Below the pieces are notes generated by a model. That model was not told the origin of the DNA. It saw only the letters and a program-made list of their open reading frames with translations, and ran no database searches. A DNA stretch of 6,693 nucleotides from Flavobacteriales bacterium (GTDB taxonomy: Bacteria > Bacteroidota > Bacteroidia > UBA10329): the NCBI GenBank assembly GCA_003456455.1, contig DMRV01000147.1, positions 1 to 6,693 on the forward strand, read 5' to 3'. Made by a program: the position numbers and the translations under genes. Positions 1 to 6,586 of the stretch are shown here, piece by piece; the first letter of the stretch is position 1; each line of letters begins with the position of its first letter.

Positions 1-1381
1 CGGCTATGGTGGAGATTTTGAACCAGCGGGAGTGAGACACGATGGCAACTTTTGCGCTAACGGATTGGTAAATGCCGATAGAACGTTGCATCCAGCTATT
101 TATGAAGTGAAAAAGGTGTATCAGAATGTCCGTTTTAAGCAGGCAGATGAAGATGTTTTCACCTTTCAGCTCATCAATAATTTCTTTTTTACCAATCTGG
201 ATAAGTATGAAATAGAAGCGCAGTTGCTAGAGAACGGAAAGGTTGTTTCGCTGAAAACGTTGCCAGTGGTTTCGTTAAACCCACAAGACTCAGTTTGGAT
301 AGACCTAAAGCAAGATTTTTCTGCACTTACACGGTCTGATGCGGAATATTTCGTCAATTTTTCGGTGCGCGTTAGACAGGCAGAGAAAGGGTTGCCAATA
401 GGCCATGAGATTGCGAAAGACCAATTCCTGATTAAAGCGGCATTGGCAAATTCCGTAACCCCAATAATAGAAGGAGCGAAGCTAGAACTAGACGAAGGTG
501 AAAGGTGGGTTACCATCAACGGAGATGGTTTCTCTATTGGTTTCGATAAAGAAAAAGGGCAGCTCATTTCGTACAAAATGGATGGGGATGAATTGCTAAA
601 AGAGTCATTAGAACTTTGCTTTTGGCGCGCACCAACTGATAATGATTACGGTTCGTTCATTGGACAGACCAAGGAAAAAACAAATAGCCACGCCTCACGG
701 TCGCTAGACTGGATGACTGCTTGGAATTCGGCTTTGCTTTCTGCGTCCTCTATTACCGATACTTTAGGTCGCATTTACGTGCAATTCAATCACAATTTGA
801 GTTCCGTTTATGCACAGCACCAAAGCACATTCATTGTTTCTTCTGATGGAACGATTGAGGTTAAAAGCAACCTTCAACTCAAATCGGAAAGTGACATTCC
901 GAGGTACGGCATGCGACTGACACTTCCTGAACAGCTGAACACAATTACCTGGTACGGTCGCGGCCCACACGAGAATTATTCAGATAGAAACTATTCTGCG
1001 CACGTTGGACTGTACACAAGCCTTGCCGACAGTTTGTATTTCCCTTATATCCGTCCGCAGGAAAACGGCTACCACACAGACACGCGCTGGTTTCAGGCGG
1101 TGGATAAATCTGGGAAAGGGTTGAAGTTTACAGGGCTGCCGTCTATCTGCTTTAGTGCGTTGCCAAACCCGTTGGAAGATTTTCAGGGCGAAAACGTGGC
1201 GTACAAGGAAAACCGACACACCATTGATGTGAAAGAACGCGATGGCGTTTTCATTCATATTGATAAGGCGCAACGGGGATTAGGTGGCGATGATAGCTGG
1301 GGTGCACAGCCGCACAAACAGTATCAGTTAAACGATGATTCTTACAAATACGGTTTCACCATTTCACCAATTGCAGAGTGA
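1..1381 (+). CDS. lacZ: Beta-galactosidase, GH2 LacZ type (partial, C-terminal part; 5' end outside window)
   Basis: Hydrolyses terminal beta-D-galactosides such as lactose. The reading frame is open from base 2, so the gene enters from the left; the GTG at 32 is an internal valine, not a start. About 459 residues are visible. At the left edge YGGDF and then FCANGLVNADRTLHPA (bases 50-97) match the end of the catalytic TIM barrel. By comparison with E. coli LacZ, the F and N of FCAN (codons at 50 and 59) correspond to Na+ ligands Phe601 and Asn604. A beta-sandwich linker follows, then the beta-galactosidase small-chain domain from about base 475 to the end. That domain shows FWRAPTDNDYG (around 623-655), WYGRGPHENYSDRN (around 950-991), YIRPQENGYHTDTRW and GGDDSWG (around 1283-1303), whose Trp corresponds to the substrate-contacting Trp999 loop. 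The two catalytic glutamates (461 and 537 in E. coli) are upstream and not visible. No frameshift is seen. The symporter 111 bp downstream suggests a sugar-use pair. Family assignment is very secure; lactose as the true substrate is inferred. Confidence 0.95.
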   Translation, partial: GYGGDFEPAGVRHDGNFCANGLVNADRTLHPAIYEVKKVYQNVRFKQADEDVFTFQLINNFFFTNLDKYEIEAQLLENGKVVSLKTLPVVSLNPQDSVWIDLKQDFSALTRSDAEYFVNFSVRVRQAEKGLPIGHEIAKDQFLIKAALANSVTPIIEGAKLELDEGERWVTINGDGFSIGFDKEKGQLISYKMDGDELLKESLELCFWRAPTDNDYGSFIGQTKEKTNSHASRSLDWMTAWNSALLSASSITDTLGRIYVQFNHNLSSVYAQHQSTFIVSSDGTIEVKSNLQLKSESDIPRYGMRLTLPEQLNTITWYGRGPHENYSDRNYSAHVGLYTSLADSLYFPYIRPQENGYHTDTRWFQAVDKSGKGLKFTGLPSICFSALPNPLEDFQGENVAYKENRHTIDVKERDGVFIHIDKAQRGLGGDDSWGAQPHKQYQLNDDSYKYGFTISPIAE

Positions 1382-1422
1382 ATTAGTGGAGTCTACTTCA
1401 TGAAAAGTATAAACCACCGATC

Positions 1423-1439
1423 TCAACATTACCTGTTGA
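1423..1439. repeat. Small inverted repeat between lacZ and the symporter gene
   Basis: TCAACA (1423-1428) and TGTTGA (1434-1439) form a 6-bp stem with a 5-base loop, 42 bp after the lacZ stop. A second short palindrome, TGAAA-C-TTTCA (1437-1447), overlaps its right arm. No run of T follows, so it is a poor intrinsic terminator; it may be a weak attenuator, an operator or chance. The rest of the 111-bp gap holds an 8-bp palindrome (TTCATGAA, 1397-1404) and a possible -7 element at 1482-1489. Confidence 0.25.
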
Positions 1440-1492
1440 AACTTTCAGTTTAATACACACGCTAGGCGGTTTTCAATAAGCTACTTTTCGTA

Positions 1493-3232
1493 ATGCAATT
1501 ATCCACCCTCGATTGGTCCATCATTGCGGGCTTTTTCATTGTTTCGCTCATTATCGGAATCATCACTTCGCGCAAGGCGGGAAGTAGTTCTGCCGAGTTC
1601 TTTTTGTCAGGAAGAAACATGCCTTGGTGGCTCCTTGGAATTTCCATGGTGGCAACCACTTTTTCTGCCGATACGCCCAATTTGGTAACAGATATTGTTC
1701 GAAAAAATGGTGTCTCCGGTAACTGGGTTTGGTGGGCGTTTTTGCTTACAGGAATGCTGACCGTTTTCGTCTATGCAAAGCTATGGCGGAGGTCTGGAGT
1801 TCTCACAGATTTAGAGTTTTATGAGATACGTTATGGCGGAAAGAACGCGGCATTTTTGCGCGGTTTCAGAGCACTTTATTTAGGAGTGTTCTTTAATGTG
1901 ATGATAATGGCAACGGTCTGTTTGGCAGCCATCAAGATTGGTGGGGTTATGCTTGGACTTTCTCCGTTGCAGACATTGGCAATTGCAAGTGTGGTGACTG
2001 TTCTTTATAGTTCGCTGGGTGGATTAAGAGGTGTAATTATCACCGATTTCTTTCAGTTTGTGTTAGCAATGGTAGGAACGGTTTGGGCTGCAAACGTGTT
2101 GCTCGATTTACCACAAGTTGGAGGTTTGGATGCGTTGCTTGCACACAAGGAAGTGGCATCGTTAACCAATTTTCTTCCTGATTTTTCTGATACCGAAAGC
2201 CTGATTCCGCTGTTGATTATTCCGTTGGCAGTACAATGGTGGAGTGTGTGGTACCCAGGTGCAGAACCAGGAGGTGGCGGCTACATTGCACAACGGATGT
2301 TAGCAGCAAAGGATGAGCAGAACGCAATGGGAGCAACCTTGCTTTTCAATATCTCTCATTATGCGCTTAGACCTTGGCCGTGGATAATCATTGCGTTGTG
2401 TTCTGTAGTGGTGTTCCCGAATTTGGAAAGCATTCAAGCTGCATTTCCACACATCGACCCAAGTATTGTAAACGATGATTTGGCGTACCCGGCCATGCTT
2501 ACGTTCTTGCCATCTGGCTTGCTTGGTTTGGTCATTGCTTCACTCGTAGCAGCGTTTATGAGTACGATTTCAACTCATTTGAATTGGGGAAGCTCCTATG
2601 TAGTAAACGATTTCTACCAGCGATTTATCAAGCCTGATGCATCAGAAAAGGAACTGGTAATGGTTGGAAGAGTATCAACCGTATTACTGATGCTTTTTGC
2701 TGCTTTGTTCGCACTGGCGTTGACAAATGCGCTTCAGGCATTCAATATTCTGATGCAAATAGGAGCGGGGACAGGTCTCATTTTCATACTTCGGTGGTTC
2801 TGGTGGCGCATTAATGCTTGGACGGAAATCAGCGGTATGGTCATTTCCTTTATTGTAGCAATCGTATTAGAAATTGTTGCTCCCGACCTGATTGCTCCAA
2901 ACTATAAATTGCTTGTTGGTGTCGGGATTACAACCATTGGATGGCTTACCGTCACGTTCCTTACTCAACCAGAACCCGAAGACACACTTCGCGGTTTTGC
3001 CAAGCATGTGAACCCAACCGTTGGCTGGAAGAATTACCGTACCGAACAAACGGTTGCTACAGGGAACCTACCGTTACAGATTCTTGGAATGTTCTTAGGA
3101 TGCACAATAGTTTATACAGCTCTTTTCGCCACAGGCTCGTTCATTTATGGTAATACGTCTCTCGGTCTTGTTTTGGGTGGAACATCAACCTTATGTCTGA
3201 TTCTACTCGCACGATTATGGCGGAAATTCTAA
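1493..3232 (+). CDS. Sodium:solute symporter (SSS/SLC5 family), substrate unknown
   Basis: Inner-membrane transporter coupling solute uptake to Na+. The protein has 579 residues and about 14 hydrophobic segments, roughly at residues 7-25, 44-60, 78-96, 125-150, 158-176, 184-203, 236-252, 282-306, 336-358, 391-411, 417-438, 446-463, 471-490, 527-548 and 555-575. Family marks are SAEFFLSGRNMPWWLLG (33-49) with ATTFSADTP (54-62) in the first repeat helix, GGLRGVIITDFFQFVLA (176-192), which is the classic SSF signature, QRMLAAKDEQNAM (267-279), and FMSTISTHLN (355-364) in the helix that carries Na+-site hydroxyls in vSGLT. A glycine-rich loop WYPGAEPGGGGYIAQRM (253-269) marks a subfamily I recognise only loosely. 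The ATG at 1493 is chosen because the first helix starts at residue 7 and the next Met, at 43, would delete it. No Shine-Dalgarno is visible. Adjacency to lacZ suggests a sugar substrate, but SSS members also carry amino acids, vitamins, organic acids and sialic acid. Confidence 0.93.
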   Translation: MQLSTLDWSIIAGFFIVSLIIGIITSRKAGSSSAEFFLSGRNMPWWLLGISMVATTFSADTPNLVTDIVRKNGVSGNWVWWAFLLTGMLTVFVYAKLWRRSGVLTDLEFYEIRYGGKNAAFLRGFRALYLGVFFNVMIMATVCLAAIKIGGVMLGLSPLQTLAIASVVTVLYSSLGGLRGVIITDFFQFVLAMVGTVWAANVLLDLPQVGGLDALLAHKEVASLTNFLPDFSDTESLIPLLIIPLAVQWWSVWYPGAEPGGGGYIAQRMLAAKDEQNAMGATLLFNISHYALRPWPWIIIALCSVVVFPNLESIQAAFPHIDPSIVNDDLAYPAMLTFLPSGLLGLVIASLVAAFMSTISTHLNWGSSYVVNDFYQRFIKPDASEKELVMVGRVSTVLLMLFAALFALALTNALQAFNILMQIGAGTGLIFILRWFWWRINAWTEISGMVISFIVAIVLEIVAPDLIAPNYKLLVGVGITTIGWLTVTFLTQPEPEDTLRGFAKHVNPTVGWKNYRTEQTVATGNLPLQILGMFLGCTIVYTALFATGSFIYGNTSLGLVLGGTSTLCLILLARLWRKF

Positions 3233-3258
3233 GTCGGATAAATAGAAAATTGAATTGA

Positions 3259-3266
3259 CATCTTTG
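3259..3266 (+). promoter_or_regulatory. Candidate Bacteroidota -7 promoter element for mazG
   Basis: CATCTTTG followed by CA matches the Bacteroidota -7 consensus TAnnTTTG except for the first base. It lies 16 bp before the chosen mazG ATG and 26 bp after the symporter stop. No good TTTG -33 element is seen at the expected distance. If real, it gives mazG its own transcription start with a very short leader, so mazG need not be co-transcribed with the symporter. Confidence 0.45.
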
Positions 3267-3282
3267 CACAAAGTCGAAATTG

Positions 3283-4053
3283 ATGGATAGAAGATTAGAA
3301 CAATTTGAGCGTTTGTTGGATATTATGGATGAGCTGCGGGAGAAATGCCCGTGGGATAAAAAGCAGACGTTAGAAAGCTTACGCCATCTGACTATTGAGG
3401 AAACGTATGAGTTGGCAGATGCAATTCTCGATAATGACCTTGAGGAGGTGAAGAAGGAACTTGGTGATATTCTGTTGCATATTGTGTTTTACGCAAAAAT
3501 TGGCTCAGAAAAAAAAGCATTTGATATTGGCGATGTAGCTGAGGGAATTTGTGAAAAATTGATTCACAGACACCCCCACATTTATGGTGATGTTGAAGTT
3601 GCCGATGAGGAAGAAGTGAAGCGGAATTGGGAAAAGCTGAAGCTAAAAGAAGGAAAAACCTCCGTTTTGGAAGGCGTTCCTAAATCACTTCCTGCTATGA
3701 TAAAAGCAACACGTATTCAAGAGAAGGCACGTGGTGTTGGTTTCGATTGGGACAACCAAGAACAGGTTTGGGATAAGGTGAAGGAAGAGTTGGGCGAATT
3801 AAAAGTGGAAATTGACAAAGGAGCAGAGCAAAAAGCGATTGAAGACGAGTTTGGAGACGTACTTTTCTCGATGATAAACTACGCCCGATTTGTTGATGTG
3901 GACCCTGAGATGGCGCTAGAACGTACCAACAAGAAATTCATTCAACGGTTTCAATACTTGGAATCTCAATCTAAAAAAGACGGAAAGGAACTTTCTGATA
4001 TGACCTTAGTGGAAATGGACGAGTATTGGAATGCTGCTAAAAGGCTTTCCTAA
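3283..4053 (+). CDS. mazG: Nucleoside triphosphate pyrophosphohydrolase MazG
   Basis: Cytoplasmic all-alpha NTP-PPase that hydrolyses (d)NTPs to monophosphate and pyrophosphate, clearing non-canonical nucleotides; in E. coli MazG also lowers ppGpp during starvation. It has 256 residues, close to the 263 of E. coli MazG, with both tandem MazG domains. The N-terminal domain has CPWDKKQTLESLRHL (22-36), the metal-binding EETYE (39-43) and KKELGD (57-62), then HRHPHIYGD (95-103) and NWEKLKLKEGK (115-125). The C-terminal domain has GVGFDW (151-156), EELGELKVE (168-176) and EDEFGDVLFSMINYAR (187-202), so its ExxE...ExxD ligands are also intact and this domain is probably the active one, as in E. 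coli. The ATG at 3283 is preferred to an in-frame TTG one codon earlier (3280); it matches the expected family N-terminus and has no Shine-Dalgarno. The gene ends 11 bp from the convergent gene's stop. Confidence 0.96.
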   Translation: MDRRLEQFERLLDIMDELREKCPWDKKQTLESLRHLTIEETYELADAILDNDLEEVKKELGDILLHIVFYAKIGSEKKAFDIGDVAEGICEKLIHRHPHIYGDVEVADEEEVKRNWEKLKLKEGKTSVLEGVPKSLPAMIKATRIQEKARGVGFDWDNQEQVWDKVKEELGELKVEIDKGAEQKAIEDEFGDVLFSMINYARFVDVDPEMALERTNKKFIQRFQYLESQSKKDGKELSDMTLVEMDEYWNAAKRLS

Positions 4054-4064
4054 TTATCTGGTGT

Positions 4065-5183
4065 TTACAACCGCAAAAGCACGGACGCTTTAGCTGTTTT
4101 TGTTGACAGTTGTAATATGTAAACTCCCGTTTTCTGGTGAAATTCATCTGCGCTTAAACGAGTTGTAGTATTTCCTTTTTGAAGCAATTTCCCATCGGTA
4201 GCGAATAGTTTCCACTTGCATTTCTCAGCTTGACCGATGCGTATTTCCTGAAGTTTCTGAGTAGCATCGTAAATAGCCGTTATTTCAAGTTCGCTGATTT
4301 GCTCTCTGATTGAGACAAATACATCGGGATACAATCGGTACATTTTTCCTCCCATGCCGAATGATTCTTCATCGGTTATGTAGAGAAAACCATTTCTAAA
4401 ACACATTCCTTCCTTCTGTGAAAAAATGCTTAGTGTGAGTTCAGCAACGTCTCCTCCAAAAAAATCCGTTCCCATAAAATTGCGGAACAACCAAATTTTG
4501 TTGGAGGTGAGAAGTGCCACTTGGCTACCATCTTCGGAAATATCAGCAGCGGTAATTGAGAAGATAAAACTGGTGGATGCAACATTGAAGCTGTCTTTTA
4601 AATGAGCCAAATACGTTCCGCCAATTGTAGGAAGCGTGTAATGTTTGGTGTAGCCCGTTGATGGGTCTGAGCGGTCTTTGCTAAACAGATGTAACGAATC
4701 TTGGTAATAGAACATGGCTTCCATATCGAAGTTCCCGTAATCTCCGTTAGGAGGGAAACTGGTTTGGTCTGGATAAGTGAAACGAATTGTATCGGTCACG
4801 TAAGTGGTTCCAGTACAGGTATCAATACTTGGGATTTTGACTACGTGCAAATCGGTTCTGTTTAGTAGGTTATTGCCAAAGTTTCCTATAAACAAGTTTC
4901 CCTGTTGATCTTTGGCTACTTCCTCCCAATCGGTGTTTGGGTCGCCAACAACAGTAACTGTTCGCTGAATTATTCCCAACGTATCAACACAATATAGTTC
5001 AGCTGAATTTCCACTGTCGTTGTGCGTCCAAAAACAGTCATTTGGTCCGTTTTCTAAACCAGAAGTTTCAATAATACTTGATGGCAAATCGGTAAGCTCC
5101 GTTAAAATGGGAGTTTGAGCATGTGCTAAATACGTACTCAATAATAGGGTAAAAACAGTTGAAGCGATACGAGACAAATTCAT
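4065..5183 (-). CDS. Secreted protein of unknown function with degenerate T9SS-like C-terminal domain
   Basis: The 372-residue product begins with a signal peptide: MNLSR, a hydrophobic core at about 6-20, and a likely cleavage after AHA (20-22). The middle (about 30-285) has short strand-loop segments suggesting a beta-propeller-like fold: ETSGL (39-43), WTHNDSGN (52-59), DWEEVAKDQQGNLFIGNFGNN (85-105), MEAMFYYQDSLHLFSKDR (154-171), ITAADISEDGSQVALLTSNK (210-229), QKEGMCFRNGFLYITDEES (256-274) and GGKMYRLYPD (278-287). The recurring theme of an acidic pair next to a Met or Val, an internal strand, then LF/LY resembles proteins that read out values along blades. The last ~75 residues (LFATDGKLLQKG, then TGVYILQLS and a basic end SVLLRL) look like a type A T9SS sorting domain, although the usual YPNP opening is missing. 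It is therefore probably exported across the inner membrane by Sec and possibly across the outer membrane by T9SS. No catalytic motif is recognised and no enzyme activity can be assigned. It is transcribed against mazG and divergently from the metallophosphoesterase gene. Confidence 0.88.
   Translation of the reverse strand: MNLSRIASTVFTLLLSTYLAHAQTPILTELTDLPSSIIETSGLENGPNDCFWTHNDSGNSAELYCVDTLGIIQRTVTVVGDPNTDWEEVAKDQQGNLFIGNFGNNLLNRTDLHVVKIPSIDTCTGTTYVTDTIRFTYPDQTSFPPNGDYGNFDMEAMFYYQDSLHLFSKDRSDPSTGYTKHYTLPTIGGTYLAHLKDSFNVASTSFIFSITAADISEDGSQVALLTSNKIWLFRNFMGTDFFGGDVAELTLSIFSQKEGMCFRNGFLYITDEESFGMGGKMYRLYPDVFVSIREQISELEITAIYDATQKLQEIRIGQAEKCKWKLFATDGKLLQKGNTTTRLSADEFHQKTGVYILQLSTKTAKASVLLRL
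4075..4100 (+). terminator. Weak candidate terminator downstream of mazG
   Basis: AAAGC (4076-4080) and GCTTT (4087-4091) can form a 5-bp stem with a 6-base loop, and a T-rich stretch, GCTGTTTTTG, follows shortly after. It sits inside the last codons of the convergent gene, which is plausible since only 11 bp separate the two stops. The stem is short and the T run is separated from it, so this is a tentative call. Confidence 0.2.
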
Positions 5184-5185
5184 TC

Positions 5186-5206
5186 TTGCAAGGTAGTTAC
5201 TTGCAA
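5186..5206. repeat. Perfect 7-bp inverted repeat at the start of the secreted-protein gene
   Basis: TTGCAAG (5186-5192) and CTTGCAA (5200-5206) are exact inverted copies around a 7-base spacer. The right end of the gene's ATG (5183) is only 2 bp away. On the minus strand the dyad overlaps TACCTTG, a -7-like sequence one T short of TAnnTTTG, ending 5 bp before the ATG. It could be an operator over the promoter or a hairpin in the leader. TTGCAA is itself palindromic, so some of the symmetry may be incidental. Confidence 0.55.
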
Positions 5207-5258
5207 TAATGGGAATACTTAGAATAGTTCCTAAATGCCAAATAAACAGAAATGACCG

Positions 5259-5286
5259 TTTGCTGTTTCTACATTATCTAAGTTTG
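5259..5286 (+). promoter_or_regulatory. Bacteroidota-type promoter for the metallophosphoesterase gene
   Basis: TTTG (5259-5262) and an exact TAnnTTTG -7 element, TAAGTTTG (5279-5286), are separated by 16 bases, slightly shorter than the spacing usually reported for Bacteroidota sigma-A promoters. The -7 element ends only 5 bp before the ATG at 5292, so transcription would begin at or next to the start codon. It lies in the 108-bp divergent region (5184-5291), which also holds the start region of the minus-strand gene. Confidence 0.6.
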
Positions 5287-5291
5287 CCACT

Positions 5292-6536
5292 ATGCTTGCC
5301 TACTATCTTATCCTTTTCGGAACCGGAGTGCTAATTTTGTATTCGTACAGAACTATTCATGTACTTACACATAAGTTATTGCCTGGGCCAAAGTGGCTTG
5401 CGCGAGGTCTGTTTTTGGCAATTGTGGTTTTTATTTATGCTACCACTTCTTATTTGGCGGTAAACCGCAATGATTATCGAGATAATCAGTTTTTGATGGA
5501 TTACACCGTGATTGGCGCCATCACGCTTTCGGTAACGCTTCTGAGTATTTGTGTTTTTCAGCTTTTAGCGGATTTTGTTTTACTGGGACGCTACATAAAT
5601 TATAGAAGAACGCGTGAGGAAGCTAGCCGAGAAATGACACGCAGAACTTTTATGAACGGGATTGCGCTTAGTGTTGGTGGCTTAGTTCTGGGCTCTGTTC
5701 TCTGGGGAACAACCAAAGGAAGGTTTGGTTGGCGAATAATGAGCAACAAGCTGAGTTTTGATAACCTGCCAAAATCTTTTGACGGATTGAAAATCGTGCA
5801 AATTTCTGATCTCCATTTAGGAAGCTTCAACAAGAATTTTGAACCGATGGAAGAAGCCGTTGATATGATTAACGAGCTGAACCCGGACTATATCTTTTTT
5901 ACGGGCGACATGGTCAATTCAGACCCTGAAGAGGCTGAGCCTTGGATTGACATTTTTAGCAAACTAAAAGCTAAAAGTGGCAAATATGCCATTCTTGGGA
6001 ACCACGATTACGGCTGGGGGAGACAAGGGAAGCTGACTGAAGAAGACAAGACCAGAAACTCCAGAGGAGTTGCCGAAATCTTCAGGAAAATGGATTTAAA
6101 ACCACTTTTGAACGAGCATGAAGTTCTTGAAAAGGATGGAGAGAAAATAGGTCTGGTGGGGGTTGAAAATTGGGGTTACACTCCCGAAGGTTGGTTTCCA
6201 ACTCGTGGTGATTATAACTTGGCTACAGAAGGCATGGAAGAGGTTCCGTTTCAGATTCTACTAAGTCACGACCCAACACACTTTGACCACCACATTCTTG
6301 AAAAAACGAAGGTTGACCTTACTCTTTCTGGCCACACGCATGGTGGTCAATTCGGAATATCCATACCTGGATTGGTTGAGATTAGTGCTGCCAAGTTGTT
6401 CTACAAACGCTACGCTGGTATCTATAAGGAAGCAAAGCAATATCTGTATGTCAACCGAGGAATGGGGTATCTCATTTTTCCTGGTAGAGTAGGGATGCCA
6501 CCAGAAATTACGTTGCACGAATTGAATAGAGCTTAA
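5292..6536 (+). CDS. Membrane-anchored metallophosphoesterase (YkuE/YaeI type)
   Basis: Calcineurin-like dinuclear-metal phosphoesterase, 414 residues. The N-terminal ~140 residues are hydrophobic, with segments at about 1-19, 37-57, 71-97 and 122-140. The catalytic domain (about 165-400) has every expected motif: ISDLHLG (171-177), FTGDMVN (203-209), GNHD (236-239), LSHDP (324-328) and SGHTHGGQ (346-353), which supply the Asp, Asn and His ligands for two metals. A twin-arginine-like TRRTFMNG (116-123) sits directly before the last hydrophobic segment, as in YkuE-type proteins where it starts the export signal, but here about 115 residues including three membrane segments precede it. The catalytic domain is inferred to face the periplasm, and the substrate is unknown; relatives have been linked to lipid or wall-polymer phosphoesters (E. 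coli YaeI, B. subtilis YkuE). The ATG at 5292 is chosen because the first membrane helix begins at once and the next in-frame Met is at residue 69. No Shine-Dalgarno is visible. Confidence 0.94.
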   Translation: MLAYYLILFGTGVLILYSYRTIHVLTHKLLPGPKWLARGLFLAIVVFIYATTSYLAVNRNDYRDNQFLMDYTVIGAITLSVTLLSICVFQLLADFVLLGRYINYRRTREEASREMTRRTFMNGIALSVGGLVLGSVLWGTTKGRFGWRIMSNKLSFDNLPKSFDGLKIVQISDLHLGSFNKNFEPMEEAVDMINELNPDYIFFTGDMVNSDPEEAEPWIDIFSKLKAKSGKYAILGNHDYGWGRQGKLTEEDKTRNSRGVAEIFRKMDLKPLLNEHEVLEKDGEKIGLVGVENWGYTPEGWFPTRGDYNLATEGMEEVPFQILLSHDPTHFDHHILEKTKVDLTLSGHTHGGQFGISIPGLVEISAAKLFYKRYAGIYKEAKQYLYVNRGMGYLIFPGRVGMPPEITLHELNRA

Positions 6537-6537
6537 C

Positions 6538-6567
6538 AAGCAAGCTGATATTTCACTAAAATTGCTT
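6538..6567. repeat. Inverted repeat after the metallophosphoesterase gene
   Basis: AAGCAA (6538-6543) and TTGCTT (6562-6567) are inverted copies separated by 18 bases, starting 2 bp after the stop codon. An overlapping AGCTT/AAGCT pair (6530-6534 and 6542-6546) spans the stop. Neither is followed by a T run, so termination here would be weak at best and the following small gene may be read through. Confidence 0.25.
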
Positions 6568-6586
6568 AACCTAAAATCTATATATC

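Noticed and set aside
32..34. GTG at 32 as the start of the beta-galactosidase
   Set aside because: The frame is open to base 2 and upstream codons encode YGGDF, a conserved LacZ motif, so the gene continues beyond the left edge.
166..576. 136-aa minus-strand frame opposite lacZ
   Set aside because: Composition (Ser/Ile rich, no motif) is what the antisense of a conserved coding sequence gives; lacZ is unambiguous here.
2941..3153. 70-aa plus-strand frame inside the symporter gene
   Set aside because: It overlaps the symporter frame fully, its translation is rich in Arg, Thr and His with no domain pattern, and the symporter frame has strong family motifs throughout.
3280..3282. TTG at 3280 as the mazG start
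   Set aside because: An ATG follows directly at 3283 and gives the expected MazG N-terminus; a TTG start one codon earlier adds nothing.
6261..6539. 92-aa minus-strand frame at the end of the metallophosphoesterase gene
   Set aside because: It lies opposite the conserved SGHTHGGQ region and shows no recognisable domain or promoter.
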